From Antedon mediterranea (Eukaryota; Echinodermata; Crinoidea; Comatulida; Antedonidae), in contig NC_092678.1 in the NCBI RefSeq assembly GCF_964355755.1, positions 10,700,922-10,764,921 on the forward strand: a stretch of 64,000 bases of DNA, in the 5' to 3' direction. Both the position numbers and the translations under genes were made by a program. The notes under the pieces are model-generated. The model was not told where the DNA came from, did no database searches, and saw only the letters and a program-made list of their open reading frames with translations. This document shows positions 24,201 to 33,600 of the stretch, one piece after another (the first letter of the stretch is position 1; every line of letters begins with the position of its first letter).

Positions 24201-24675
24201 ATCATAAAATGGTCTAAAACGTCTCCAAATGCGATTTGAAGCTATTCTGTACACTTTGATGTTTTGTGTGAAAAGTTTTGTCGAAATGCTCAAAATGGTC
24301 TAAAACGTTTTTAAAACGATATTAAGCTATTTTGTGCTCTTTGATGTTTTTGTGTAACCAAGTTTCATCGAAATGAACAAAATGGTCTAAAACGTCTCCA
24401 AATGCGATTTGAAGCTTTTCTAAGCACTTTGGTGTTTTTATGTTAACAAGTTTTTTCGAAAATCACAAAATGGTCTAAAACGTCTCCAAATGCGATTTGA
24501 AGATATTCTGAGCACTTTGCTGTTTTTATGTTAACAAGTTTTTTCGAAAATCACAAAATGGTCTAAAACGTCTCAAAATGCTATTTGAAGGTATTCTGAG
24601 CACTTTGGTGTTTTTGTGTGAAAAGTTTTAACGAAATGCTCAAAATGGTCTAAAACGGTTCTAATGTGATTTTAA
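16398..24675 (+). repeat. Higher-order repeat array: 1971-bp, 23-monomer unit, about 4.2 copies
   Basis: Three independent markers repeat at exactly 1971 bp. AAAATGCTATTTG occurs at 16691, 18662, 20633, 22604 and 24575. CAACC of the GTACAACC tail occurs at 17499, 19470, 21441 and 23412. ATAAAATGG occurs at 18291, 20262, 22233 and 24204. Phased at an A monomer, full units are 16502-18472, 18473-20443, 20444-22414 and 22415-24385, followed by a partial unit. Monomer order is A B C D F B B E F A C D F A C D A C D A A E F. Units differ by isolated substitutions, such as TTTTCAAAAATC near 17850, GAATTTATTC near 17986, AACCTAG near 18871 and AAATTCAC near 21294. This implies very recent amplification or ongoing homogenisation. 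Confidence 0.95.
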
Positions 24676-27406
24676 GCACTTTGATGTTTTTGTATAACCA
24701 AGTTTCATCGAAATGCTCAAAATGGTCTAAAACGTTTTTAAAACGATATTAAGCTATTTTGTGCTCTTTGATGTTTTTGTGTAACGAAGTTTCATCGAAA
24801 TGAACAAAATGGTCTAAAACGTCTCCAAATGCGATTTGAAGCTTTTCCAAGCACTTTGCTGTTTTTATGTTAACAAGTTTTTTCGAAAATCACAAAATGG
24901 CCTAAAACGTCTCAAAATGCGATTTCAAGGTATTCTGAGCACTTTGGTGTTTTTGTGTGAAAGGTTTTAACGAAATGCTCAAAATGGTCTAAAACGGTTT
25001 CTAATGTGATTTTAAGCACTTTGATGTTTTTGTATAACCAAGTTTCATCGAAATGCACAAAATGGTCTAAAACGTCTCCAAATGCGATTTGAAGCTTTTC
25101 TAAGCACTTTGCTGTTTTTATGTTAACAAGTTTTTTCGAAAATCACAAAATGGTCTAAAACGTCTCCAAATGCGATTTGAAGATATTCTGAGCACTTTGG
25201 TGTTTTTATGTTAAAAAGTTTTTTCGAAAATCACAAAATGGTCTAAAACGTCTCCAAATGCGATTTGAAGATATTCTGAGCACTTTGGTGTTTTTATGTT
25301 AAAAAGTTTTTTCGAAAATCACAAAATGGTCTAAAACGTCTCCAAATGCGATTTGAAGCTATTCTGTACACTTTGATGTTTTGTGTGAAAAAGTTTTGTC
25401 GAAATGCTCAAAATGGTCTAAAACGTTTTTAAAACGATATTAAGCTATTTTGTGCTCTTTGATGTTTTTCTGTAACCAAGTTTTATCGAAATGAACAAAA
25501 TGGTCTAAAACGTCTCCAAATGCGATTTGAAGCTTTTCCAAGCACTTTGCTGTTTTTATGTTAACAAGTTTTTTCGAAAATCACAAAATGGTCTAAAACG
25601 TCTCAAAATGCGATTTGAAGGTATTCTGAGCACTTTGGTGTTTTTGTGTGAAAAGTTTTAACGAAATGCTCAAAATTGTCTAAAACGGTTTCTAATGTGA
25701 TTTTAAGCACTTTGATGTTTTTGTAAAACCAAGTTTCATCGAAATGAACAAAATGGTCTAAAATGTCTCCAAATGCGATTTGAAGCTTTTCCAAGCACTT
25801 TACTGTTTTTATGTTAACAAGCTTTTTCGAAAATCACAAAATGGTCTAAAACGTCTCCAAATGCGATTTGAAGATATTCTGAGCACTTTGGTGTTTTTAT
25901 GTTAAAAAGTTTTTTCGAAAATCACAAAATGGTCTAAAACGTCTCCAAATGCGATTTGAAGATATTCTGAGCACTTTGGTGTTTTTATGTTAAAAAGTTT
26001 TTTCGAAAATCACAAAATGGTCTAAAACGTCTCCAAATGCGATTTGAAGCTATTCTGTACACTTTGATGTTTTGTGTGAAAAAGTTTTGTCGAAATGCTC
26101 AAAATGGTTTAAAACGTTTTTAAAACGATATTAAGTTATTTTGTGCTCTTTGATGTTTTTGTGTAACCAAGTTTCATCGAAATGAACAAAATGGTCTAAA
26201 ACGTCTCCAAATGCGATTTGAAGCTTTTCCAAGCACTTTGCTGTTTTTATGTTAACAAGTTTTTTCGAAAATCACAAAATGGTGTAAAACGTCTCAAAAT
26301 GCGATTTGAAGGTATTCTGAGCACTTTGGTGTTTTTGTGTGAAAAGTTTTAACGAAATGCTCAAAATGGTCTAAAACGGTTCTAATGTGATTTTAAGCTA
26401 TTCTAGACACTTTGATGTTTTGTGTGAAAAAGTTTTCTCGAAATGCTCAAAATGGTCTAAAACGTTTTCCAATACCATATTAAGCTATTTTGTGCAATTT
26501 GATGTTTTTGTGTAACCAAGTTTTTTGAAATGCGATTTGAAGATATTCTGAGGACTTTGGTGTTTTTATGTTAAAAAGTTTTTTCGAAAATCACAAAATG
26601 GTCTAAAACGTCTCCAAATGCGATTTGAAGATATTCTGAGCACTTTGGTGTTTTTATGTTAAAAAGTTTTTTCGAAAATCACAAAATGGTCTAAAACGTC
26701 TCCAAATGCGAGTTGAAGCTATTCTGTACACTTTGATGTTTTGTGTGAAAAAGTTTTGTCGAAATGCTCAAAATGGTCTAAAACGTTTTTAAAACGATAT
26801 TAAGCTATTTTGTGCTCTTTGATGTTTTTGTGTAACCAAGTTTTTTCGAAAATCACAAAATGGTCTAAAACGTCTCCAAATGCGATTTGAAGCTTTTCTA
26901 AGCACTTTGGTGTTTTTATGTTAACAAGTTTTTTCGAAAATCACAAAATGGTCTAAAACGTCTCAAAATGCGATTTGAAGGTATTCTGAGCACTTTGGTG
27001 TTTTTGTGTGAAAAGTTTTAACGAAATGCTCAAAATGGTCTAAAACGGTTTCTAATGTGATTTTAAGCACTTTGATGTTTTTGTGTAACCAAGTTTTTTC
27101 GAAAATCACAAAATGGTCTAAAACGTCTCCAAATGCGATTTGAAGCTATTCTGTACACTTTGATGTTTTGTGTGAAAAAAGTTTTGTCGAAATGCTCAAA
27201 ATGGTCTAAAACGTTTTTAAAACGATATTAAGCTATTTTGTGCTCTTTGATGTTTTTGTGTAACCAAGTTTTATCGAAATGAACAAAATGGTCTAAAAAG
27301 TCTCCAAATGCGATTTGAAGCTTTTCCAAGCACTTTGCTGTTTTTATGTTAACAGGTTTTTTCGAAAATCACAAAATGGTCTAAAACGTCTCAAAATGCG
27401 ATTTGA

Positions 27407-27410
27407 AGGT
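27407..27410 (+). repeat. Left target-site duplication (AGGT)
   Basis: The satellite reads GATTTGAAGGT up to the element's first base. AGGT is repeated immediately after the element. The matching unoccupied site at 44253-44256 has AGGT only once, in GATTTGAAGGTATTCTG. A shorter reading (GG, with the terminal repeats extended by one T/A pair) fits the bases too, but 4 bp is the simplest reading. Confidence 0.9.
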
Positions 27411-27439
27411 CGGCCGTTCCAAGGCAAAACAACGTAACT
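27411..27439 (+). repeat. Left terminal inverted repeat (29 bp)
   Basis: It begins with the palindromic hexamer CGGCCG and contains the 17-bp motif GGCAAAACAACGTAACT at 27423-27439. Compared with the inverse of the right end it matches at 28 of 29 positions. The terminus is GC-rich, unlike both the satellite and the element's interior. Confidence 0.93.
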
Positions 27440-27519
27440 ACAAAATGTTGCTTTTCGAGAAAAATTGAATTGAAGTTTAAGTGTTTGCATTTCAACAACA
27501 AATTATCGTAATTATGTGA

Positions 27520-27600
27520 AATTTTGCATGAGTATATATAAATAATAATTATTATTAAATACAAAATGTTAAATAATTTAAACAATTTGATCAAAAGTTA
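27520..27600. repeat. AT-rich low-complexity segment in the transposon
   Basis: This segment is almost purely A and T, with TATATAAATAATAATTATTA runs around 27534-27556. It may be a flexible or easily melted region, but nothing ties it to a function. TATATAAA could pass as a TATA box, yet no ORF follows, so I do not call a promoter. Confidence 0.6.
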
Positions 27601-27614
27601 CTACCACTTTTAAC

Positions 27615-27631
27615 AGATACGTTGTTTTGCC
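27615..27631 (-). repeat. Internal 17-bp motif, inverted copy
   Basis: It reads AGATACGTTGTTTTGCC, the inverse of GGCAAAACAACGTATCT. It carries the same T variant (GTATCT) as the right-hand hairpin copies, rather than GTAACT of the termini. It faces the three direct copies that start 38 bp downstream. Confidence 0.85.
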
Positions 27632-27668
27632 TTAGAAATGACGTGCATAGAATGAAAGTCATTTCTGA

Positions 27669-27744
27669 GGCAAAACAACGTAACTGCGATATTCTGTGGC
27701 AAAACAACGTAACTGTGGTCATTCCATGGCAAAACAACGTAACT
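27669..27744 (+). repeat. Three direct copies of the 17-bp motif at 29-30-bp spacing
   Basis: GGCAAAACAACGTAACT occurs without mismatch at 27669-27685, 27698-27714 and 27728-27744. The same 17 bases lie inside the left terminal repeat at 27423-27439. Such iterated subterminal sites are typical of transposase-binding arrays in several DNA transposon groups; binding here is inference. The near-regular spacing is about three helical turns, which would place the sites on one face of the DNA. Confidence 0.88.
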
Positions 27745-27976
27745 GTGATGATTTTAAAAACAATGGATTGAAACTCTTTTTGAACAAAAGGGAAGGCTGC
27801 GATCATCTATGATTGCTAGGAACTAGGTTGGCTTAACAAAGAGTGCATTTGAAGCTAGGCTTAGCCATTTGCATCTACTATTTATGATAATAGACTTATT
27901 ACATTATTATGTTATAGCCTACCTACTAGCCTGCTACTACAAGGCCTACGTACAACAATGCAAAGACGGCCGTCCT

Positions 27977-27998
27977 ACTAGGCTAGGCCTAGCCTAGT
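27977..27998. repeat. 22-bp perfect palindrome in the transposon centre
   Basis: The core CTAGGCTAGGCCTAGCCTAG (27978-27997) is its own reverse complement, and one flanking A/T pair extends it to 22 bp. Related pieces lie nearby: ACTAGGCTAG at about 28019 and AGCCTAGCCTAG at about 28053, the latter followed by TTTCAA as at 27998. This cluster has a base composition unlike the rest of the element and could be an older nested repeat. No ends or target duplications were found to prove that. Confidence 0.8.
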
Positions 27999-28283
27999 TT
28001 CAATGACAATACTGGTGTACTAGGCTAGATTAGGTAGGTCTGTAAAATTAATAGCCTAGCCTAGTTTCAAGCTTGCCTGAACTTTTTCGTAAATATAGTA
28101 GAATAAATTTTAATACATTAAATTAGTTGTCTAGCGTAATAAGCCTAATATTGTTTAATATATCTTTTACTTTTAGTTAAGATCGTTGCTATGCCTATCG
28201 TCATGCATCAGTGGTTTCTGTCTCAAAATTACGTAACTTAGCTGATTGTGAGAATTTGAAGCGAAAATCGTAGACATTTCCGT

Positions 28284-28320
28284 GGCAGAACAACGTATCT
28301 GGTAGATACGTTGTTTTGCC
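28284..28320. repeat. Inverted motif pair forming a 17-bp-stem hairpin
   Basis: GGCAGAACAACGTATCT (28284-28300) is followed by GGT and then AGATACGTTGTTTTGCC (28304-28320). The arms are complementary at 16 of 17 positions, with a 3-nt spacer. Both arms are copies of the 17-bp motif found at the termini. TTGGA, matching the inner part of the terminal repeat, follows the right arm, so this looks like an internal copy of the right end. It could be a remnant terminus of a related element. Confidence 0.85.
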
Positions 28321-28472
28321 TTGGAAAATACCAGAATTATTTGTTTTTTGCTTAAAGATACGTGGTACTATCTCTAAAATTAATGATCTCTGAAACCCGA
28401 AATTTTTACAGGTTGTTCATAAATTTGTAATAATTCCCCAAATGTAAAAATCTCAAAATTGACAAAAATGCG

Positions 28473-28501
28473 AGTTACGTGGTTTTGCCTTGGAACGGCC
28501 G
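28473..28501 (-). repeat. Right terminal inverted repeat (29 bp)
   Basis: It reads AGTTACGTGGTTTTGCCTTG and ends GGAACGGCCG. Inverted, it equals the left terminus except for one base (GGCAAAACCACGTAACT here against GGCAAAACAACGTAACT). The last base of the element is the G at 28501, directly before AGGT. Confidence 0.93.
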
Positions 28502-28505
28502 AGGT
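28502..28505 (+). repeat. Right target-site duplication (AGGT)
   Basis: AGGT here duplicates 27407-27410, and the satellite monomer then continues with ATTCTGAGCACTTTGG. Deleting the element and one AGGT restores an ordinary class C monomer with GAAGGTATTCTG. Confidence 0.9.
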
Positions 28506-28727
28506 ATTCTGAGCACTTTGGTGTTTTTGTGTGAAAAGTTTTAACGAAATGCTCAAAATTGTCTAAAACGGTTTCTAATGTGATTTTAAGCACTTTGATG
28601 TTTTTGTAAAACCAAGTTTCATCGAAATGCACAAAATGGTCTAAAATGTCTCCAAATGCGATTTGAAGCTTTTCCAAGCACTTTGCTGTTTTTATGTTAA
28701 CAAGCTTTTTCGAAAATCACAAAATGG

Positions 28728-28903
28728 TCTAAAACGTCTCCAAATGCGATTTGAAGATATTCTGAGCACTTTGGTGTTTTTATGTTAAAAAGTTTTTTCG
28801 AAAATCACAAAATGGTCTAAAACGTCTCCAAATGCGATTTGAAGATATTCTGAGCACTTTGGTGTTTTTATGTTAAAAAGTTTTTTCGAAAATCACAAAA
28901 TGG
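28728..28903 (+). repeat. Representative B-B pair (two 88-bp monomers)
   Basis: Two identical-class monomers, 28728-28815 and 28816-28903, each carry GAAGATATTCTGAGC and ATGTTAAAAAGTTTTTTCG. Class B is like A in its ending (AAATCACAAAATGG) but lacks the HindIII and HpaI sites. Paired B monomers recur through the window. One copy near 45880-45970 has lost one of the pair, which shifts the offset between duplicated blocks by exactly 88 bp. Confidence 0.9.
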
Positions 28904-29077
28904 TCTAAAACGTCTCCAAATGCGATTTGAAGCTATTCTGTACACTTTGATGTTTTGTGTGAAAAAGTTTTGTCGAAATGCTCAAAATGGTTTAAAACGT
29001 TTTTAAAACGATATTAAGCTATTTTGTGCTCTTTGATGTTTTTGTATAACCAAGTTTCATCGAAATGCACAAAATGG
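28904..29077 (+). repeat. Representative E-F pair (87 + 87 bp)
   Basis: Class E (28904-28990) has GAAGCTATTCTGTACACTTTG, then TTTTGTGTGAAAAAGTTTTG and the ending AAATGCTCAAAATGG. Class F (28991-29077) has AAAACGTTTTTAAAACGATA, then AAGCTATTTTGTGCTCTTTG and GTGTAACCAAG or GTATAACCAAG. AAAACGTTTT in F is a 10-bp palindrome. E is usually followed by F, so the pair behaves as one 174-bp module, close to the spacing of one nucleosome with linker. Confidence 0.88.
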
Positions 29078-30698
29078 TCTAAAACGTCTCCAAATGCGAT
29101 TTGAAGCTTTTCTAAGCACTTTGCTGTTTTTATGTTAACAAGTTTTTTCGAAAATCACAAAATGGTCTAAAACGTCTCCAAATGCGATTTGAAGATATTC
29201 TGAGCACTTTGGTGTTTTTATGTTAAAAAGTTTTTTCGAAAATCACAAAATGGTCTAAAACGTCTCCAAATGCGATTTGAAGATATTCTGAGCACTTTGG
29301 TGTTTTTATGTTAAAAAGTTTTTTCGAAAATCACAAAATTGTCTAAAACGTCTCCAAATGCGATTTGAAGCTATTCTGTACCCTTTGATGTTTTGTGTGA
29401 AAAAGTTTTGTCGAAATGCTCAAAATGGTCTAAAACGTTTTTAAAACGATATAAAGCTATTTTGTGCTCTTTGATGTTTTTGTGTAACCAAGTTTTTTCG
29501 AAAATCACAAAATGGTCTAAAACGTCTCCAAATGCGATTTGAAGCTTTTCTAAGCACTTTGGTGTTTTTATGTTAACAAGTTTTTTCGAAAATCACAAAA
29601 TGGTCTAAAACGTTTTAAAATGCGATTTGAAGGTATTCTGAGCACTTTGGTGTTTTTGTGTGAAAAGTTTTAACGAAATGCTCAAAATGGTCTAAAACGG
29701 TTTCTAATGTGATTTTAACCACTTTGATGTTTTTGTGTAACCAAGTTTTTTCGAAAATCACAAAATGGTCTAAAACGTCTCCAAATGCGATTTGAAGCTT
29801 TTCTAAGCACTTTGGTGTTTTTATGTTAACAAGTTTTTTCGAAAATCACAAAATGGTCTAAAACGTCTCCAAATGCGATTTGAAGCTATTCTGTACACTT
29901 TGATGTTTTGTGTGAAAAAAGTTTTGTCGAAATGCTCAAAATGGTCTAAAACGTTTTTAAAACGATATTAAGCTATTTTGTGCTCTTTGATGTTTTTGTG
30001 TAACCAAGTTTTATCGAAATGAACAAAATGGTCTAAAACGTCTCCAAATGCGATTTGAAGCTTTTCTAAGCACTTTGCTGTTTTTATGTTAACTAGTTTT
30101 TTCGAAAATCACAAAATGGTCTAAAACGTCTCCAAATGCGATTTGAAGATATTCTGAGCACTTTGGTGTTTTTATGTTAAAAAGTTTTTTCGAAAATCAC
30201 AAAATGGTCTAAAACGTCTCCAAATGCGATTTGAAGATATTCTGAGCACTTTGGTGTTTTTATGTTAAAAAGTTTTTTCGAAAATCACAAAATGGTCTAA
30301 AACGTCTCCAAATGCGATTTGAAGCTATTCTGTACACTTTGATGTTTTGTGTGAAAAAGTTTTGTCGAAATGCTCAAAATGGTCTAAAACGTTTTTAAAA
30401 CGATATAAAGCTATTTTGTGCTCTTTGATGTTTTTGTGTAACCAAGTTTTTTCGAAAATCACAAAATGGTCTAAAACGTCTCCAAATGCGATTTGAAGCT
30501 TTTCTAAGCACTTTGGTGTTTTTATGTTAACAAGTTTTTTCGAAAATCACAAAATGGTCTAAAACGTTTTAAAATGCGATTTGAAGGTATTCTGAGCACT
30601 TTGGTGTTTTTGTGTGAAAAGTTTTAACGAAATGCTCAAAATGGTCTAAAACGGTTTCTAATGTGATTTTAACCACTTTGATGTTTTTGTGTAACCAA

Positions 30699-33600
30699 GT
30701 TTTTTCGAAAATCACAAAATGGTCTAAAACGTCTCCAAATTCGATTTGAAGCTTTTCTAAACACTTTGGTGTTTTTATGTTAACAAGTTTTTTCGAAAAT
30801 CACAAAATGGTCTAAAACGTCTCCAAATGCGATTTGAAGCTATTCTGTACACTTTGATGTTTTGTGTGAAAAAGTTTCTCGAAATGCTCAAAATGGTCTA
30901 AAACGTTTTCCAATACCATATTAAGCTATTTTGTGCAATTTGATGTTTTTGTGTAACCAAGTTTTTTGAAATGCGATTTGAAGATATTCTGAGCACTTTG
31001 GTGTTTTTATGTTAAAAAGTTTTTTCGAAAATCACAAAATGGTCTAAAACGTCTCCAAATGCGATTTGAAGATATTCTGAGCACTTTGGTGTTTTTATGT
31101 TAAAAAGTTTTTTCGAAAATCACAAAATGGTCTAAAACGTCTCCAAATGCGATTTGAAGCTATTCTGTACACTTTGATGTTTTGTGTGAAAAAGTTTTGT
31201 CGAAATGCTCAAAATGGTCTAAAACGTTTTTAAAACGATATTAAGCTATTTTGTGCTCTTTGATGTTTTTGTGTAACCAAGTTTTTTCGAAAATCACGAA
31301 ATGGTCTAAAACGTCTTCAAATGCGATTTGAAGCTTTTCTAAGCACTTTGGTGTTTTTATGTTAACAAGTTTTTTCGCAAATCACAAAATGGTCTAAAAC
31401 GTCTCCAAATGCGATTTGAAGATATTCTGAGCACATTGGTGTTTTTATGTTAAAAAGTTTTGTCGAAATGCTCAAAATGGTCTAAAACGTTTTTAAAACG
31501 ATATTAAGCTATTTTGTCCTCTTTGATGTTTTTATGTAACCAAGTTTCATCGAAATGAACAAAATGGTCTAAAACGTCTCCAAATGCGATTTGAAGCTTT
31601 TCCAAGCACTTTGCTGTTTTTATGTTAACAAGTTTTTTCGAAAATCACAAAATGGTCTAAAACGTCTCCAAATGCGATTTGAAGGTATTCTGAGCACTTT
31701 GGTGTTTTTTTGTGAAAAGTTTTAACGAAATGCTCAAAATGGTCTAAAACGGTTTCTAATGTGATTTTAAGCACTTTGATGTTTTTGTATAACCAAGTTT
31801 CATCGAAATGCACAAAATGGTCTAAAACGTCTCCAAATGCGATTTTAAGCTTTTCTAAGCACTTTGGTGTTTTTATGTTAACAAGGTTTTTCGAAAATCA
31901 CAAAATGGTCTAAAACGTCTCCAAATGCGATTTGAAGATATTCTGAGCACTTTGGTGTTTTTATGTTAACAAGTTTTTTCGAAAATCACAAAATGGTCTA
32001 AAACGTCTCAAAATACGATATTAAGCTGTTTTGTGCACTTTGATGATTTGTGTGAAAAGTTTTAACGAAATGCTCAAAATGGTCTAAAACGGTTTCTAAT
32101 GTGATTTTAAGCACTTTGATGTTTTTATGTAGCCAAGTTTTTTCGAAAATCACAAAATGGTCAAAAACGTCTCCAAATGCGATTTGAAGCTTTTCTAAGC
32201 ACTTTGGTTTTTTTATGTTAACAAGTTTTTTCGAAAATCACAAAATGGTCTAAAACGTCTTCAAATGCGATTTGAAGATATTCTGAGCACTTTGGTGTTT
32301 TTCTGTTAAAAAGTATTTTCGAAAATCACAAAATGGTCTAAAACGTCTCCAAATGCGATTTGAAGCTATTCTGTACATTTTGATGTTTTGTGTGAAAAAG
32401 TTTTGTCAAAATGCTCAAAATGGTCTAAAACGTTTTTAAAACGATATTAAGCTATTTTGTGCTCTTTGATGTGTTTGTATAACCAAGTTTTTTCGAAAAT
32501 CACAAAATGGTCTAAAACGTCTCCAAATGCGATTTGAAGCTTTTCTAAGCACTTTGCTGTTTTTATGTTAACAAGTTTTTTCGAAAATCACAAAATGGTC
32601 TAAAACGTCTCCAAATGCGATTTGAAGCTTTTCTAAGCACTTTGGTGTTTTTATGTTAACAAGTTTTTTCGAAAATCACAAAATGGTCTAAAACGTCTCA
32701 AAATGCGATTTGAAGGTATTCTGATCCCTTTGGTGTTTTTGTGTGAAAAGTTTTAACGAAATGCTCAAAATGGTCTAAAACGGTTTCTAATGTGATTTTA
32801 ACCACTTTGATGTTTTTGTGTAACCAAGTTCTTTTCGAAAATCACAAAATGGTCTAAAACGTCTCCAAATGCGATTTGAAGCTCTTCTGTACACTTTGGT
32901 GTTTTTATGTTAACAAGTTTTTTCGAAAATCACAAAATGGTCTAAAACGTCTCAAAATGCGATTTGAAGGTATTCTTAGCACTTTGGTGTTTTTGTGTGA
33001 AAAGTTTTAACGAAATGCTCAAAATGGTCTAAAACGGTTTCTAATGTGATTTTAACCACTTTGATGTTTTTGTGTAACCAAGTTTTTTCGAAAATCACAA
33101 AATGGTCTAAAACGTCTCCAAATGCGATTTGAAGCTATTCTGTACACTTTGATGTTTTGTGTGAAAAAAGTTTTGTCGAAATGCTCAAAATGGTCTCAAA
33201 CGTTTTTAAAACGATATTAAGCTATTTTATGCTCTTTGATGTTTTTGTGTAACCAAGTTTTTTCGAAAATCACAAAATTGTCTAAAACGTCTCCGAATGC
33301 GATTTGAAGCTCTTCTGTACACTTTGATGTTTTGTGTGAAAAAGTTTTCTCGAAATGCTAAAAATGGTCTAAAACGTTTTCCAATACCATATTAAGCTAT
33401 TTTGTGCAATTTGATGTTTTTGTGTAACCAAGTTTTTTCGAAAATCACAAAATGGTCTAAAACGTCTCCAAATGCGATTTGAAGATATTCTGAGCACTTT
33501 GGTGTTTTTATGTTAAAAAGTTTTTTGGAAAATCACAAAATGGTCTAAAACGACTCCAAATGCGATTTGAAGCTATCCTGTACACTTTGATGTTTTGTGT

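Larger units (their letters stand above)
1..27410 (+). repeat. Satellite DNA array, left part (about 87-bp monomers, head to tail)
   Basis: This stretch is an uninterrupted tandem array. Each monomer can be phased to start at TCTAAAACG and ends with CAAAATGG or a close variant. Monomer lengths counted by hand are 78, 86, 87 and 88 bp, with class-specific middles. I saw no reverse-complemented monomer and no unique sequence. The array is AT-rich but keeps about three CpGs per monomer (AACGTC, TGCGAT, TTCGAA). No ORF is long enough or distinctive enough to be a gene, and the short minus-strand ORFs recur wherever the same monomer order recurs. The likely role is structural heterochromatin, possibly centromeric, which is inference from the array form. 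The array continues beyond the left window edge. Confidence 0.97.
27411..28501. mobile_element. Non-autonomous DNA transposon, 1091 bp, with 29-bp terminal inverted repeats
   Basis: This is the only non-satellite sequence in the window. It starts CGGCCGTTCCAAGGCAAAAC and ends with its inverse; the 29-bp termini differ at one position (A against C at position 21). AGGT flanks it on both sides, and the second copy of the surrounding satellite block keeps the empty site. The interior has an AT-rich left part, three direct copies of a 17-bp motif near 27669-27744, a TAGGCCTAG-rich palindromic centre near 27905-28070, and a hairpin near 28284-28320. There is no transposase: the minus-strand ORFs at 27391-27594 and 27591-27806 merely read through the motif repeats or into the satellite. 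It must have been moved by a transposase encoded elsewhere. A 4-bp duplication rules against Tc1/mariner (TA), hAT (8 bp) and piggyBac (TTAA). Chapaev- or Sola-like groups remain possible, but I cannot assign a superfamily. Confidence 0.9.
24110..32541 (+). repeat. Macro-duplicated satellite block P, copy 1 (carries the transposon)
   Basis: This block matches about 39946-48204. The offset is 15836 bp on the left (ATAAAATGG at 24204 and 40040; AAAATGCTATTTG at 24575 and 40411; the GCGAGTTGAAG variant, AGTTG at 26711 and 42547). It becomes 16846 after a 1010-bp satellite segment present only in the other copy, 15751 after the transposon (GTACCCTTTG, CCC at 29381 and 45132), and 15663 after one missing 88-bp B monomer. 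Every offset change is therefore explained by a discrete event. Confidence 0.88.

Noticed and set aside
1-27410. CRISPR array, given regular repeats of similar length
   Set aside because: There are no unique spacers between repeats; the full monomer is repeated. No cas genes are present, and the sequence is eukaryotic satellite.
27534-27541. TATATAAA as a TATA box promoter
   Set aside because: It lies in a long AT-only run, has no downstream ORF or other promoter element, and is expected by chance in such sequence.
27391-27806. Two minus-strand ORFs (67 and 71 codons) in the transposon as possible transposase pieces
   Set aside because: One runs in from the satellite through the terminal repeat. 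The other translates the three motif repeats (repeated Val-Thr-Leu-Phe-Cys). Neither shows a catalytic or DNA-binding motif.
27968-27976. CGGCCGTCC as an internal copy of the transposon terminus
   Set aside because: It matches CGGCCGTTCC only over the first seven bases and then diverges, with no 17-bp motif after it. This is probably chance.
27411-28501. tRNA-derived SINE or solo LTR as the identity of the insertion
   Set aside because: There are no A and B boxes, no poly(A) or simple-repeat tail, and no TG...CA ends. The long inverted termini and the 4-bp duplication fit a DNA transposon instead.
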